A stretch of DNA of 64,000 nt, taken from NCBI GenBank assembly GCA_963971535.1, contig OZ020593.1, positions 20,241,487 to 20,305,486 on the forward strand, given 5' to 3'. Every line of letters begins with the position of its first letter. The first letter of the stretch is position 1. Of this stretch, positions 43,371-54,881 are shown in pieces. This DNA comes from Notolepis coatsorum. Its lineage: Eukaryota; Chordata; Actinopteri; Aulopiformes; Paralepididae. The notes beneath the pieces are model-generated. The model saw only the letters and a program-made list of their open reading frames with translations, had not been told where the DNA came from and did not search any database. Position numbers and translations under genes: made by a program.

Positions 43371-43879
43371 CTTTAATTGCATTTAATAAAAAAATACATA
43401 TGCTATTGTATTATACGTTATATTATATTACATTATATAATCACATTATTAATTTGAATATTATATTAAACTAGATTTACACTATATACTATTATATTAT
43501 GGTATTATATTGTATATATATTATGTACTATATCACATTATATATGTATTACTATATACTATTATATATACTATTATATACTGCAGATATACTATACTGT
43601 AATGTGTACTGTAATGTGTACTATATGTATGTACTGTAATGTGTACTATGTATGTACTATGTATGTAAATGTAATTTATTTTTATTTTTTTAAATGAAAT
43701 GTAAGTCTTCAGTAGTAGGGCCCGACAAGCCTAGTGCTTCTCCCGCCCTTTTCGCACAATTGGACAATGCTACAATAGCAGCTGGTAAAACATTGGCGAT
43801 TTATGGAATGACCATTGTTATGGGTTCCCAAAACCCGAAATAAAAAATAACTGAACTGAACTGAATGTTCATCAAACAT

Positions 43880-44342
43880 TTTTTTATTTTTTTATCTACT
43901 TTTCTCTCCCCATTTTTAAATTTTTTCTCCCGTCCCCAATTTCGTATTGTCCAATTCTACCCTCCCCTCTCGAACGTTGTTAGGCCATGCCTCCCACAAG
44001 CCGGCTGCAATGTGGACGAAGCCTTGCATCACATGAGGAGGCAGCCGTCGCATCTTTTCACCTGCACAGCGCGATCTCTCAGTGGCGAGGGTCTGCGTGG
44101 GAGGGACACGCCGCCCTCGTCGCTTCCTGATTCTACTGTGCAGGCGCACCAAACCGACCTGTAGGAGTCGCTGTCCACAACGTCCGATCCCCACCCACCA
44201 GCTTCCCACCCCCCCCTCATACTGCCAATTGTATTAGTATGAACGACCAGCCAAGCTGGTAGCAACGCAGAGAGCTGGGCTCGAACCCAGCATCTCCTGC
44301 GTTGGTGGCGAGCGCCTTGCCCACTGCGCCACCTAGCCGCCT
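43880..44342 (-). mobile_element. tRNA-derived SINE, family C
   Basis: Left T/A-rich end (minus-strand tail) through CCCCAATTTCGTATTGTCCA, CACCTGCACAGCGCGATCTC and GGAGTCGCTGTCCACAACG. The head at the right is CACTGCGCCACCTAGCCGCC, the reverse of GGTGGCGCAGTG. Confidence 0.82.
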
Positions 44343-44694
44343 CATCAAACAGTGTTGAAGTGCATAGTAGAGAGATATTAGTATAGTAGAAAGAGTGCAT
44401 GATGGTAGAAGACAGTAAGACGTTTTTTTTTTTTTTTTTTTATAAAAAGAAATTCATTTCAGATATTGATTGAAGAAGTGTGTATTTAGTTGACGGCGAA
44501 AGAGCGTTGTTTCGTATCACGTTCACTATAGGATGTTGTTTGTTTTACCGTGCGGCTTGCAGTCGGAGCCAGACGTCTGGTTATATATTACTGACACGTT
44601 TAACCAGATGTCTGTCGATGTGTCTGGTCCCTGTAATGAAGTACAATCATAACAATTGACCTATCGTAAAGCCCCGCCTTGAGACAGTTAAATT

Positions 44695-44940
44695 CTACAT
44701 TTACATTTACATTTACATTTAGTTCATTTAGCTGACGCTTTTATCCCAAAGCGACTTACAAGTTCTGTGCGACAAGACAGCAAGAAGGGTATAACTCTAT
44801 CAGCTGAGTAACAATGTTCATCAAAGTGTTGCGTGTTACAGTGTAGGTTAGTTTATTAGGACAAGTGCATGACATTAAGGTTAGTCGGGGTTAGATTTTT
44901 TTTTTTTTTTTTTTTTTTAATCATTTCAGATGATAAATGA
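44695..44940 (+). repeat. Repeat family F fragment
   Basis: (TTTACA)n start, TTCATTTAGCTGACGCTTTT, AAGCGACTTACAAGTTCTGT, and a poly-T of 26 (44897-44918). Confidence 0.7.
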
Positions 44941-45736
44941 AACTGTCCGTCCACTGATCGAACTAAAGGAGGGATTATTTGATTGATTAATTAATTCATG
45001 CAACCTTTTTTAATCTTAATAGATCATTGAGGTCAAGCTATCGTTTCACAGTGATGTGAGAATACATATACAGCAACACGAAAAAAAAAAAACATAAGGA
45101 AAATAATTATGCAGGCTGGGGTGAAATGGTTAGTGATTAAAGATTGAAACTGTCCAACACAGGCCCAGGTATCGAGCGTTAAAGTGTTTTCGTTAGAGGG
45201 CCCCTTGACGGTAAGCCAATCATTGGAGAAAATATGATACGTTCTAGTCTAATAATGAATCATATCTTGTCCCCTCTTCTCTGCCCACCCAGCCTTGTTG
45301 TACAGGATGCAGTGTGCAATAACAACAACATCGCCCCGTGATAAATCTTGAGGGTGGAGTGATATACAGAATCTAAGGGCTTAAGAGTAGAAACGGCAGC
45401 GTGTGTGTCTATAAATTACATCACCGTAATCCCAACACGGAGAGGAAGATTGCTTCAACATACCTGTGACCCTACTCGACACCGTCCTCCTCATCAATAC
45501 TCCCTCCCCAGCCCCGGCTCCACCACGCTCTAAAGCCCTACCGCCACCAAAAGGCTTTGACAGGCTGACTTATTCTAGCTGCTGCTGCTTATGGCTAAAT
45601 CAGATTTTTAGAATAAATCCAGTTGGTGTTTTTTTTCGCCCATCCAAAATGTGCTGAATTGATGGACCAGATGCGTGAAGATGCGTCACTTTATTCAATG
45701 CAAAATATCCATCATCAACATCCATTCGGGATCACA
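44941..45736. other. Intron 10 stretch, unrecognised
   Basis: About 800 bases with no clear feature. A 12-base A run lies at 45081. Confidence 0.4.
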
Positions 45737-45846
45737 TCTACTGTGGACAGGGAGGGAGGAGGAGGAGGGAGGGAGGAGGAGGGAGGGAGGAGGGAGGAGG
45801 AGCTTCTCTCAGGTGCCATGGACCAGGAGGCCTGAAAGCTTCTATT

Positions 45847-46105
45847 GGGCGACAGTGGCTCAGGAGTAGAGCAGGCGTCTGGTAATCCGGAGGTTCCCGG
45901 AATTGATTCTCGCTCCTCCCGGCAGCGTGTCGAAGTGTCTTTGAGCGAGACACTTAACCCCTAATTGCTCCCGATGAGCAGGTCGGCACCTTGCATCATC
46001 GCCTCCGCTGTCTGTGTTTGAATGTGTGAGTGAATGGGTCAATGTGAGGAACAAATTTGAAAGCGCTTTGGATAAAAGAGCTATATAAATGCACCATTTA
46101 CATTA
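45847..46105 (+). mobile_element. tRNA-derived SINE, family D
   Basis: GCGACAGTGGCTCAGGAGTA, CTTTGAGCGAGACACTTAAC, and the end GCTATATAAATGCACCATTT. A (GGA)n patch precedes it at 45747-45806. Confidence 0.8.
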
Positions 46106-46139
46106 CATGGACCAGGAGGTCTGAAAGATCAGGTGCCTG

Positions 46140-46628
46140 TTTTATTTTTTTTTTATCCACTTTTTCTCCCCATTTTCTATTTTTCTCCCATCCCAATTTC
46201 GTATTTCCAATTCTTTCGCTCCCCTGTCCTTGAACGTTGCTAGACTATGCCTCCCCACTGGTCGGCTGTAGTGAGGACAGAAGCCTTGCATCACGTGTCC
46301 CCTCCGGTACACGAGGAGGCAGCAGCCTGTCTCATCTTTTCACCGCAGCAGCTCGAACTCTCGGTGGCGAGGAGTAACGCGTGGGAGGCTCACGCTGCCC
46401 CGCTACTTCCTGCTTCCGCCGCACCGGCGTCACCAAACCGGACCTGTAGGAGTTGCTGTCCACAACGTCCAATCCCCACCCACTGGCTTTCCCACCCTCT
46501 TAACACTTGCCAGTTGTGTTAGTATGAACGACCGGGCCAGCCGGTAGCAAACGCCGAGAGCTGGGCTCGAACCCAGCGTCTCCTGCGTTAGTGGCGAGTG
46601 CCTTTCCCACTGCGCCAAATCAGCCGCC
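46140..46628 (-). mobile_element. tRNA-derived SINE, family C
   Basis: Reverse orientation: T-rich tail at the left, CCACACG-type body, and the head AGTGGCGAGTGCCTTTCCCA with CTGGGCTCGAACCCAGCG (box B reversed) at the right. Confidence 0.82.
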
Positions 46629-46639
46629 CATCAGGTGCC

Positions 46640-47106
46640 TGTTTTTTTTTTATTATCTTTTTCCCCCTCCTTTCTTTTTCCGATTTTTCTCCCATCCCAC
46701 TGTTAGTCGTTATGCAATTCCCAACCCCCTTCCTGGTTGTTGCGCACTTTCCCCTACTGTTGGTCCGAGAGGCCGGAGACTGTCACATGCTTTTCTCCGA
46801 CGCATGTGCAGCCAGCCGGCAGCCAGCCTGGCCGCGCAGATCCTCACCGGGGAGAGTGTAACGTGTGGGAGGCCGCACTACCTCTCACCAGATCCTACCC
46901 TTGCTGAGCAGGCGCCCTGACCGAACTGTAGGGGTCGCTGTCCACAACGCCCAGGACCCACCCACGGCTCCCCTCCCCCTAACTCAGCCAAAACGAGTTA
47001 GTATAGCGATCAGCCCGAGCCAAGGCAATGCTGACTCTCCGGGAGTCGAGACCGCAGCCCCTTGCATTGGTGACGAGCACAATCTCCGCTACGCCACCTG
47101 ACCGCC
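46640..47106 (-). mobile_element. SINE, family C subtype 2
   Basis: Reverse orientation: tail TTTTTTTTATTATC, body CCCATCCCACTGTTAGTCGT and ATGTGCAGCCAGCCGGCAGC. Head CTCCGCTACGCCACCTGACC, reversed GGTCAGGTGGCGTAGCGGAG. Same subtype as the piece nested at 19831-20187. Tail to tail with the preceding SINE's head. Confidence 0.8.
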
Positions 47107-47166
47107 CCCCTTACTTTCTATCTTAACGTTAAAAACGAACCATCATCATAATATTGCTGTGTTTGT

Positions 47167-47366
47167 NNNNNNNNNNNNNNNNNNNNNNNNNNNNNNNNNN
47201 NNNNNNNNNNNNNNNNNNNNNNNNNNNNNNNNNNNNNNNNNNNNNNNNNNNNNNNNNNNNNNNNNNNNNNNNNNNNNNNNNNNNNNNNNNNNNNNNNNNN
47301 NNNNNNNNNNNNNNNNNNNNNNNNNNNNNNNNNNNNNNNNNNNNNNNNNNNNNNNNNNNNNNNNNN
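47167..47366. other. Assembly gap, 200 N
   Basis: Exactly 200 N, the usual placeholder for a gap of set or unknown size. A 10-base G run begins 13 bases to its right, so a hard-to-sequence GC-rich repeat is the likely cause. Confidence 0.99.
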
Positions 47367-47499
47367 TCTGCCATTTTCGGGGGGGGGGGGAATGAGAATG
47401 TCATCTTGGCTCCTCGACGGGGGGGGGGGGGTTGAGCAGGCAACTTCAGAAGTCTCCCAGCGGCCTCCGTCTGCCACCTCCGCTCTGGGGACTCTGTCT

Positions 47500-47862
47500 G
47501 GAATGGGCCAGCCCAGGACGGTCTCTCTCCGCAGGAAGGCAGCGAGGAGAGCTAACCACCAGCAGCATGTCTGTCTGGAATGGGCCAGGACGGTCTCTCT
47601 CCGCAGGAAGGCAGCGAGGAGAGCTAACCACCAGCAGCATGTCTGTCTGGAATGGGCCAGGACGGTCTCTCTCCGCAGGAAGGCAGCGAGGAGAGCTAAC
47701 CACCAGCAGCATGTCTGTCTGGAATGGGCCAGGACGGTCTCTCTCCGCAGGAAGGCAGAGAGGAGAGCTAACCACCAGCAGCATGTCTGTCTGGAATGGG
47801 CCAGGACGGTCTCTCTCCGCAGGAAGGCAGAGAGGAGAGCTAACCAGCAGCATGTCTGGCTG
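47500..47862 (+). repeat. Minisatellite, 72-bp unit, 5 copies, with acceptor-like motif
   Basis: Unit begins GGAATGGGCCAGGACGGTCT, then CTCTCCGCAGGAAGGCAGCG and AGGAGAGCTAACCACCAGCA. TCTCTCTCCGCAG|G recurs with CAG ends at 47534, 47606, 47678, 47750 and 47822. Because 72 is a multiple of 3, frames stay open. Confidence 0.92.
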
Positions 47863-48029
47863 GCCTCCGCAGCTCAGGCCCGCGAGCAGCCGGGGCCAAC
47901 ACGGGGGGAGAGAGAGAGAGAGAGACGTGGACCCGAGTCAGTCGCAATAGTTAATATTTGCTGAGGCTCTTTAAGGTTAAAAAAGCAGACATCATCGAGT
48001 TGGATGCCTCGGTCCTTTCCCCTCTGAGA

Positions 48030-48033
48030 GTAT

Positions 48034-48072
<39 letters not shown>

Positions 48073-48149
48073 CGACGGCTGCAGTAGCAGCAGAGTTGGA
48101 GAGCTACAAACAAAAGACTAAAAGATGCAGATAGACGGAGAAGGAGGGA

Positions 48150-48187
<38 letters not shown>

Positions 48188-48190
48188 AAA
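48030..48190. repeat. (GA)n microsatellites
   Basis: Two GA runs, 48033-48068 and 48154-48184, plus a shorter one at 47907-47925. Confidence 0.9.
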
Positions 48191-48524
48191 GTGTCGGATC
48201 AGAGAAGCAGATGTAAGAAACAAAGAAAGCCATTGTTTGGTCTGGAGATGCTTCACGTGTTTCTGGGCCAGAGGCCCGGGCTCCGCAGCTTACCTGTGCT
48301 TTGTGTGGCTCTGCGAGAGAATGGGACCAAAACAGAGCTGTCAGGCTGTATGAAAATATTATTATTTCCTAACATAAGATACCTGCTCTGTAACTGGCAG
48401 TGGTCTCGCTCATGCGAAAGGAACGGTATAATCAGGATTGCTGGCAGTTGATGCAGACTTCTTCAGCGGTCCTGTATGAGCGGGGCTTCGGGCCAGAGCC
48501 TGCCAACCGGGACCTCACGTCGCA

Positions 48525-49302
48525 TCCAGGGAGCCAGGGTCCGCCTTGGCCTGCCTCTGTGGTCCAGGGAGCCAGGGGGTCCGCCTTGGCCTGCCTCTGT
48601 CATCCAGGGAGCCGAGGGTCCGCCTTGGCCTGCCTCTGTCATCCAGGGAGCCAGGGTCCGCCTTGGCCTGCCTCTGTCATCCAGGGAGCCAGGGGTCCGC
48701 CTTGGCCTGCCTCTGTCATCCAGGGAGCCAGGGTCCTGCCTTGGCCTGCCTCTGTCATCCAGGGAGCCAGGGTCCGCCTTGGCCTGCCTCTGTCATCCAG
48801 GGAGCCAGGGTCCGCCTTGGCCTGCCTCTGTGGTCCAGGGAGCCAGGGTCCGCCTTGGACCTGCCTCTGTCATCCAGGGAGCCAGGGTCCGCCTTGGCCT
48901 GCCTCTGTGGTCCAGGGAGCCAGGGTCCGCCTTGGACCTGCCTCTGTCATCCAGGGAGCCAGCGTCCGCCTTGGGCCTGCCTCTGTCATCCAGGGAGCCA
49001 GGGTCCGCCTTGGCCTGCCTCTGTCATCCAGGGAGCCAGGGTCCGCCTTGGCCTGCCTCTGTCATCCAGGGAGCCAGGGTCCGCCTTGGCCTGCCTCTGT
49101 GGTCCAGGGAGCCAGGGTCAGTCTTGGCCTGCCTCTGTGGTCCAGGGAGCCAGGGTCAGTCTTGGCCTGCCTCTGTGGTCCAGGGAGCCAGGGTCCGCCT
49201 TGGCCTGCCTCTGTCATCCTCCAGGGAGCCAGGGTCCGCCTTGGCCTGCCTCTGTCATCCAGGGAGCCAGGGTCCTGCCTTGGCCTGCCTCTGTCATCCG
49301 GG
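48525..49302 (+). repeat. Minisatellite, ~38-bp unit, about 20 copies
   Basis: Unit GTCCGCCTTGGCCTGCCTCT plus GTCATCCAGGGAGCCAGG, with TGGTCC replacing TCATCC in some copies. Three + frames are open as a by-product. Confidence 0.93.
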
Positions 49303-49445
49303 CGGAGACTTTGCCAGGGAGACTGGACATCATGAATGTGCCTTCACTGCTTAATCTAATGCCACTGGAGGAAGGCTTCTACTAGAGACACTGCTGCTGC
49401 TGTTTAGGCCCTGTGCTGCACTGGAGTATTACCGTATTGGTCCGA

Positions 49446-49648
49446 ATATAATACCACCCTGATTATAATACCACCCTGATTATAAGACCACTCTGATTAT
49501 AATACCACCCTGATTATAAGACCACTCTGATTATAATACCACCCTGATTATAAGACCACTCTGATTATAATACCACCCTGATTATAAGACCACTCTGATT
49601 ATAAGACCACCCTGATTATAAGACCACCCTGATTATAAGACCACAGCA
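49446..49648 (+). repeat. Minisatellite, 17-bp unit, about 12 copies
   Basis: ATTATAATACCACCCTG and ATTATAAGACCACTCTG alternate, giving a 34-base higher-order period in the left half. Confidence 0.9.
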
Positions 49649-50228
49649 TCCCCTCTAGCACCTAGTTTGACTGTGTTGTACAGACCACAGCATCCCTTCT
49701 AGCACCTAGTTTTACTGCGTTGTACAGACCACAGCATCCCTTCTAGCACCTAGTTTTACTGCGTTGTACAGACCACAGCATCCCCTCTAGCACCTAGTTT
49801 TACTGCGTTGTACAGACCACAGCATCCCCTCTAGCACCTAGTTTTACTGCGTTGTACAGACCACAGCATCCCTTCTAGTACCTAGTTTTACTGCGTTGTA
49901 CAGACCACAGCATCCCCTCTAGCACCTAGTTTGACTGTGTTGTACAGACCACAGCATCCCCTCTAGCACCTAGTTTTACGGTACAGACCACAGCATCCCC
50001 TCTAGCACCTAGTTTTACTGTGCTGTACAGACCACAGCATCCCCTCTAGCACCTAGTTTTACTGTGCTGTACAGACCACAGCATCCCCTCTAGCACCTAG
50101 TTTTACGGTACAGACCACAGCATCCCCTCTAGCACCTAGTTTGACTGTGCTGTACAGACCACAGCATCCCCTCTAGCACCTAGTTGTACTGTGCTGTACA
50201 GACCACAGCATCCCTTCTAGCACCTCCA
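49649..50228 (+). repeat. Minisatellite, ~44-bp unit, about 13 copies
   Basis: CAGACCACAGCATCCCCTCT plus AGCACCTAGTTTTACTGTGC and TGTA. Two copies lack the CTGTGCTG segment. Confidence 0.92.
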
Positions 50229-50574
50229 GAACCCTGGCCTGCCTCTGAGCCGGGGTTCACACTCTTTATAATAAGGCGCCACAGGATTTATTAGAGCGAA
50301 GCAGCTTTTTAATGTACATATTTCATCCTGACACAGTATAGACGTGCTGCCTATGATCACGCTGTGTTTTATACTTGTTTTATGACCGCACGCACGCTCG
50401 CACACATCAGGCACGCTAATTATATTTTGAGAGGCATGCTGTGTTTTGGAACAATCTTTGTTTGTGCGTTTTGTTTTGTCTGAACCGGATACAATACGTA
50501 GATTTATTTTCTTTTTGTTCTTGCTGTGGAAATATTTAAATTTGGATTTAAAAAATGTGATTGTATTGCACTGT

Positions 50575-51255
50575 ACATATCTGTAGATACTATATCTATA
50601 TCGGTACATACTGTATCCCTTACCTTCTCTTACTAGTTACTATATCTATATCTGTACATATCCCTTACCTTCTCTTACTAGTTACTATATAAAATCAAAT
50701 CAAATTCATTCATGTAAGGCCCGGCAACACACGTTAATGTCCCCATGGGCCGGACACGTATTCCTTAAACAAGTCAAGAAGAAACATCACAATAAATCAA
50801 GAACAAAACAAAAAACACCATGAAATCCAAAATAAAATGTAAAATAAATAAATGCAGCACTCCCAGACATGCGAAGGTAAGGAAAAACTCACTAAAAACC
50901 TAGCAATAGGAAAAAAGCACACTTACCTTCTCTTACTATATCTATATCTGTACATATCCCTAACCTTCTCTTACTAGTGACGCTGCTGGCCAGTATGACT
51001 TACTACCATAGTGTCTTTATACCTGTATCACTGTACATATTAATACTACAACTCTGTACATACATCTGATTAGCACTATTACTCAGTAGTACTAATTTGT
51101 ATATTTTATACCCAGTTTAATCACCTGTACATTGTACATTACTATTGCACTTTTACTGCTACATTTGCACACTTTGGTTGGATGCCAAACCTCTTTTCGT
51201 TGTACTGTAGTACTTGTGCTGCATGATGACAATACATCTAAATCTAACCTAATCT
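50575..51255 (+). repeat. LINE family B, split by a family M fragment
   Basis: The + strand carries the element's sense 3'UTR, ending TTGTGCTGCATGATGACAAT and (AATCT)n. A reversed family M piece (50695-50930, containing GCCCGGCAACACACGTTAAT) interrupts it. TATCTATATCTGTACATATC is repeated on both sides of the interruption. Confidence 0.72.
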
Positions 51256-51424
51256 AATTCCGTGATTATGCATCTACTTTCAATGTTGAGAGTTAGTAGT
51301 TCAAGTCTTGTCGTGACTTTGGATTCCGCTACCGTCACGCTGACCTTTGCTCTGCTTAGTCTGCCTCTCTGGCAGAATGGTTGTCTGTTATAACGGCAGT
51401 GACTTAGTTGGGCATAGTTGTTCG

Positions 51425-51972
51425 TAGGGGTGGGAATCGCCAGAGACCTCACGATACGATACTATCGCCACGATACGATAGTATCGCGATACTAAATATA
51501 TCGCGATACGCTGAGTATTGCGGGGACATTTTTTTAATTTATTTTTTTGGATCAAATTTAATTTATTACCTTTTTTCAACTGCAAAGTAAAACTTTTGTC
51601 AACATGTTTTATCTAATAAAATAAAGTTCAGTCTGTTCATCTCACTTCAATCATTTTTATTGCAGAACATGGTATTTTCTCAAGCAGACAGATGTAAACA
51701 CTGTAATCTGTGTTGCATGTACCTGACAAACTGAACTGTTTGTATTACAGTCATATTCCAACTTAACTGAATGCACATGTGTGTGTGTGGACTACTGTAC
51801 TATTACAGGTATTGAAATGAACAATGCAACTTCCTTATACAAAAAAAATATATATATTCTTTATTTTTTTATGAATAATTAAATATCGATACTTGGCGTC
51901 CCTGTATCGATACAGTATCGCCACGCAAAGTATTGCGATACTACTACGTATCGATTTTTTCCCCCACCCCTA
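51425..51972. mobile_element. Non-autonomous hAT-type element 52 bases before exon 11
   Basis: TAGGGGTGGGAATCGCCAGA at the left and CCCCCACCCCTA at the right. Flanks GTTGTTCG and GTTGTCCG are a 7-of-8 TSD. CGATACGATA/TATCGATAC words fill the ends. Confidence 0.83.
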
Positions 51973-52024
51973 GTTGTCCGTGTTTGAGTTCAGAGTCTTG
52001 AACCTCACTTCTCTCTCCCTGCAG

Positions 52025-52128
52025 TGATGAACTGCGCAAAGAGTCTCGCCAGTTGAAGAAGGACCTACAAGCCATAAAGCAGAGGAAAGAGGACAGCTTG
52101 AAACCTGCAGAGGACAAAGACAAGGAAG
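52025..52128 (+). CDS. CWC27: CWC27 exon 11
   Basis: Encodes (S)DELRKESRQLKKDLQAIKQ, then RKEDSLKPAEDKDKE. It matches the family's SEELRKEARQLKREL(L)..K block, a predicted helix/coiled coil. Acceptor CTCCCTGCAG, donor GTATGT; ends phase 1. Residues about 320-353. The following exon was not found. Confidence 0.95.
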
Positions 52129-53330
52129 GTATGTCATCACCCTGTATTCCCCACCATAACCACCGATCGGTAACTAATATGCAACGTTGTTGTGCGCCAA
52201 TTAGCTAATTGGCTTTTAAAACAGGGTTTGTCTCCGCTGCTTTTTTAACGTCGCTTCGTGATGTAATAGTCCCATCATCTTGTCTTCATTATTTACCTCG
52301 CAGAGCACTATAAGTGCGAGTCGGGGGTTTTCTAAGAGGGTGGTCTGTGCCTCGTTCTCCGCTAATGGACACTAAGACCATGCGGCAACCCTCTGATTTT
52401 GACAATTAGCTGCAGACGTCGTCTTTTTCTCCCCCCCCCCCCCCCCCGAAGGCTCTGCATTTTTGTGTGAAAGCTGGCGGGGGAAAACCGCGTGGGCAAA
52501 CAAATAGCTGAGCGGCCCCCACGGTCGAACATCAAACCCCCCCCTGCGCACGTGTTTGTTCGTTACCAGTTTCTGCCCCAGTGTGACTCTGCACAATCTG
52601 CGCCGAAACCCCCCCTCGGTGTTCACCGCAGCACCGGCGGCCCTCGCGGCCCCCTCATGAGGCGGCCAGGCTGCGGGTTTGTTGTCGGCACGCCGTCCCA
52701 TGTTGAAACACATTTCTGGTAATTATAAAAACCACCCTCTGGCTAGAGGTCCGCCCGAGTATATGGCTGCGAGCTTCTGGGCCGTGTGTACATTGTGGAG
52801 CAACAAAACAAATGGACCGTGGGGGCCGTTGTGGGTTTGGCAGATGCCCGGGCTAACCGTGGGATTACCCACCAGCCAAAGCCTATTGAAGTCCATGAGG
52901 TGCCTTTTGTCTCCGAGACACTGTTTATGTCTCTGTGAGACACTGTTTTGGTCTCTGTAACTTCTGATGCCTCTAGAATCCTTTTCAAATAAAGCGTCAA
53001 CGCACCACTTATGGCTCGCAGCTGTGTAGCTGTGAAGGATTTCAGCTAAATTAGCAGACTTTAAAATTGTTTAGTTAATTTTACGTTTGATATTTAACAT
53101 GGCTAACCTGAATGTCTTACAAATCAACATTGTATTTAGTATCTCTAGTAATTCAAGTTCTTTCAGTTTTATTTGAATAACGTTTAGCTGGGGTTCTCTT
53201 CATCGCAAATGGAAGATATCGGAGTCGTTAATGTAATTGCCCCACGTTGATACACGTAAGAACTACTGGCATTTGCCGCTCCTCCTGTCCCACGATGCAT
53301 TAAACCCCTGCTGTTATTGAGGTTATACTA
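52129..53330. other. Repeat-poor start of intron 11, possible regulatory sequence
   Basis: About 1.2 kb in which I match no repeat family. It holds the 18-bp palindrome at 52196-52213, a CACGTG (52548-52553) and a C run (52432-52447). Function unknown. Confidence 0.4.
52196..52213. promoter_or_regulatory. 18-bp perfect palindrome with paired homeodomain-like sites
   Basis: GCCAATTAGCTAATTGGC is its own reverse complement and holds two inverted (C)AATTA cores. Such spacing is compatible with homeodomain dimers; binding is inferred only. Confidence 0.35.
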
Positions 53331-53544
53331 GAATCCTTTGGTTTATGTGTCTCTCCGGGAGCTTAAGCGAGAGGCAGGAGTCTCTTTAAACAGTCCTCCC
53401 ATTACATGTCTGTATTGGAAAAGCTGGTTCATTCCGCTGGATGGAATTCTTCGATGTCGCGGGCCGACGGCCTCGGCACGGGAGCCGGGTGTCTGTTTAA
53501 ATGCTGCGATTCCCAAACGTCGACTCAGGCAGAAGTATGGGGGA

Positions 53545-53715
53545 CCCTGATGTAAACAAGACAAACGTCTTTCTCTGGTCTGCATCCCCTTAACAATTGT
53601 GTGTATTGAGCCGTACTGTATTGTACCCATTCTGCAATCTGTTAAAAAAAGTTTTCATTCATTCATTCATTCATTCATTCATTTATTCATTTATTCATTC
53701 ATTCATTCATTCACA
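53545..53715 (+). repeat. LINE family A 3' end with (ATTC)n tail
   Basis: CCCTGATGTAAACAAGACAA, GGTCTGCATCCCCTTAACAA, TACCCATTCTGCAATCTGTT then (ATTC)n at 53658-53713. This is the sense orientation of the family. Confidence 0.78.
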
Positions 53716-54258
53716 CACTATGGCGGACTGCGTTTTCGACAGCGTTATTTTTTTGGTCCCTCCGCTCTGCAGTAAACTCAAAATACATTTGGTCTCCCTT
53801 CCCATGTTATCCAATCAGGAGAGAGAACCCTAGATGTTTGTACTTATTTCAAGACATCTTGCAGAGCCAAATTAGCTTACTGCACTGGTAGATTATTTGA
53901 GGGACTGGCAGACCCATGTTATTGACCAGCTAATCTACATCAGTGATGGCTGTCGGAGTGTAGAGCTATTATTTTAACAGACAAAAAAATACCACTTACA
54001 GAACCTTTTAACTCATTCACGGCAGACCACGACTATAGTCTGGTTATCTCGCCAACCGCTGAGTGCCAGAACCAGAGTATAGTCGGGTTTTTGATCGTTT
54101 TCATCGTTTTTTCTTTAATTCGATTTTCTTTACTCTATACAGTCTCACGGACCTTGGTGTATCATTGGGACTCATTCTGAGACGCCGAGAGTGCAATGCT
54201 GGCCGAATCCTGCTAGGTGGCAGTATCGCCCACCCTTTTAAACCTTATTTCACACTGT

Positions 54259-54881
54259 CCAGTGTTTCCCACAGGATTTTGTGAGACTGTGGTGGGTGAA
54301 CCTCGGCCCCTCTAGGGGGGTCCGGGGGCATGTGTTTCCAATTCTTCCCTCCCCTGTCTTGAACGTTGCTAGACTATGCCTCCCACTGGTCGGCTGTAGT
54401 GAGGATAGAAGCCTTGCATCACGTGTCCCCTCCGGTACACGAGGAGGCAGCCTGTCGCATCTTTTCACCGCAACAGCTCGAACTCTCAGTGGCGACGAGT
54501 ACCGCGATACTTCCTGTTTCCGCCATACCGGCGTCACCCAACCCACCTGTAGGAGTCGCTGTCCACAACGTCCAATCCCCACCCACCGGCTTTCCCACCC
54601 TCTAACACTGCCACTTGTGTTAGTATGACGGCAGGCTGGGGTGTCTCAAGGACCAGAGCATACATACAGAAATTAAGCAAAAGTGGTTACCTGTGTTGAA
54701 CTGGTTTATTTTTTAGAAAATAAAAAAAATATACTGGATTACTATTACGACTACTACCACTGCCAAAAGATTATTATTATTATTATTTTTTAATTATTTT
54801 TTGTTCATTATAAAACGGTGGCGGGACTAATTAGACTGTGGTGGGCCGCCACAGTCTAGGTAATTAATGGGAAACACTGCT
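54259..54881. mobile_element. hAT-type element carrying a SINE fragment
   Basis: The ends CAGTGTTTCCCACAGGATTT and ATTAATGGGAAACACTG are inverted. GACTGTGGTGGG occurs near both ends. A truncated family C SINE (54335-54640, minus) lies inside. No clean TSD. Confidence 0.65.
54335..54640 (-). mobile_element. Truncated family C SINE
   Basis: GCTAGACTATGCCTCCCACT, TGTCCCCTCCGGTACACGAG and GTAGGAGTCGCTGTCCACAA as in 46240-46460; the tRNA-like head is lost. Confidence 0.75.

Noticed and set aside
48400-49385. Three overlapping frames of about 300 codons
   Set aside because: Products of the 38-bp minisatellite; no start context or splice support.
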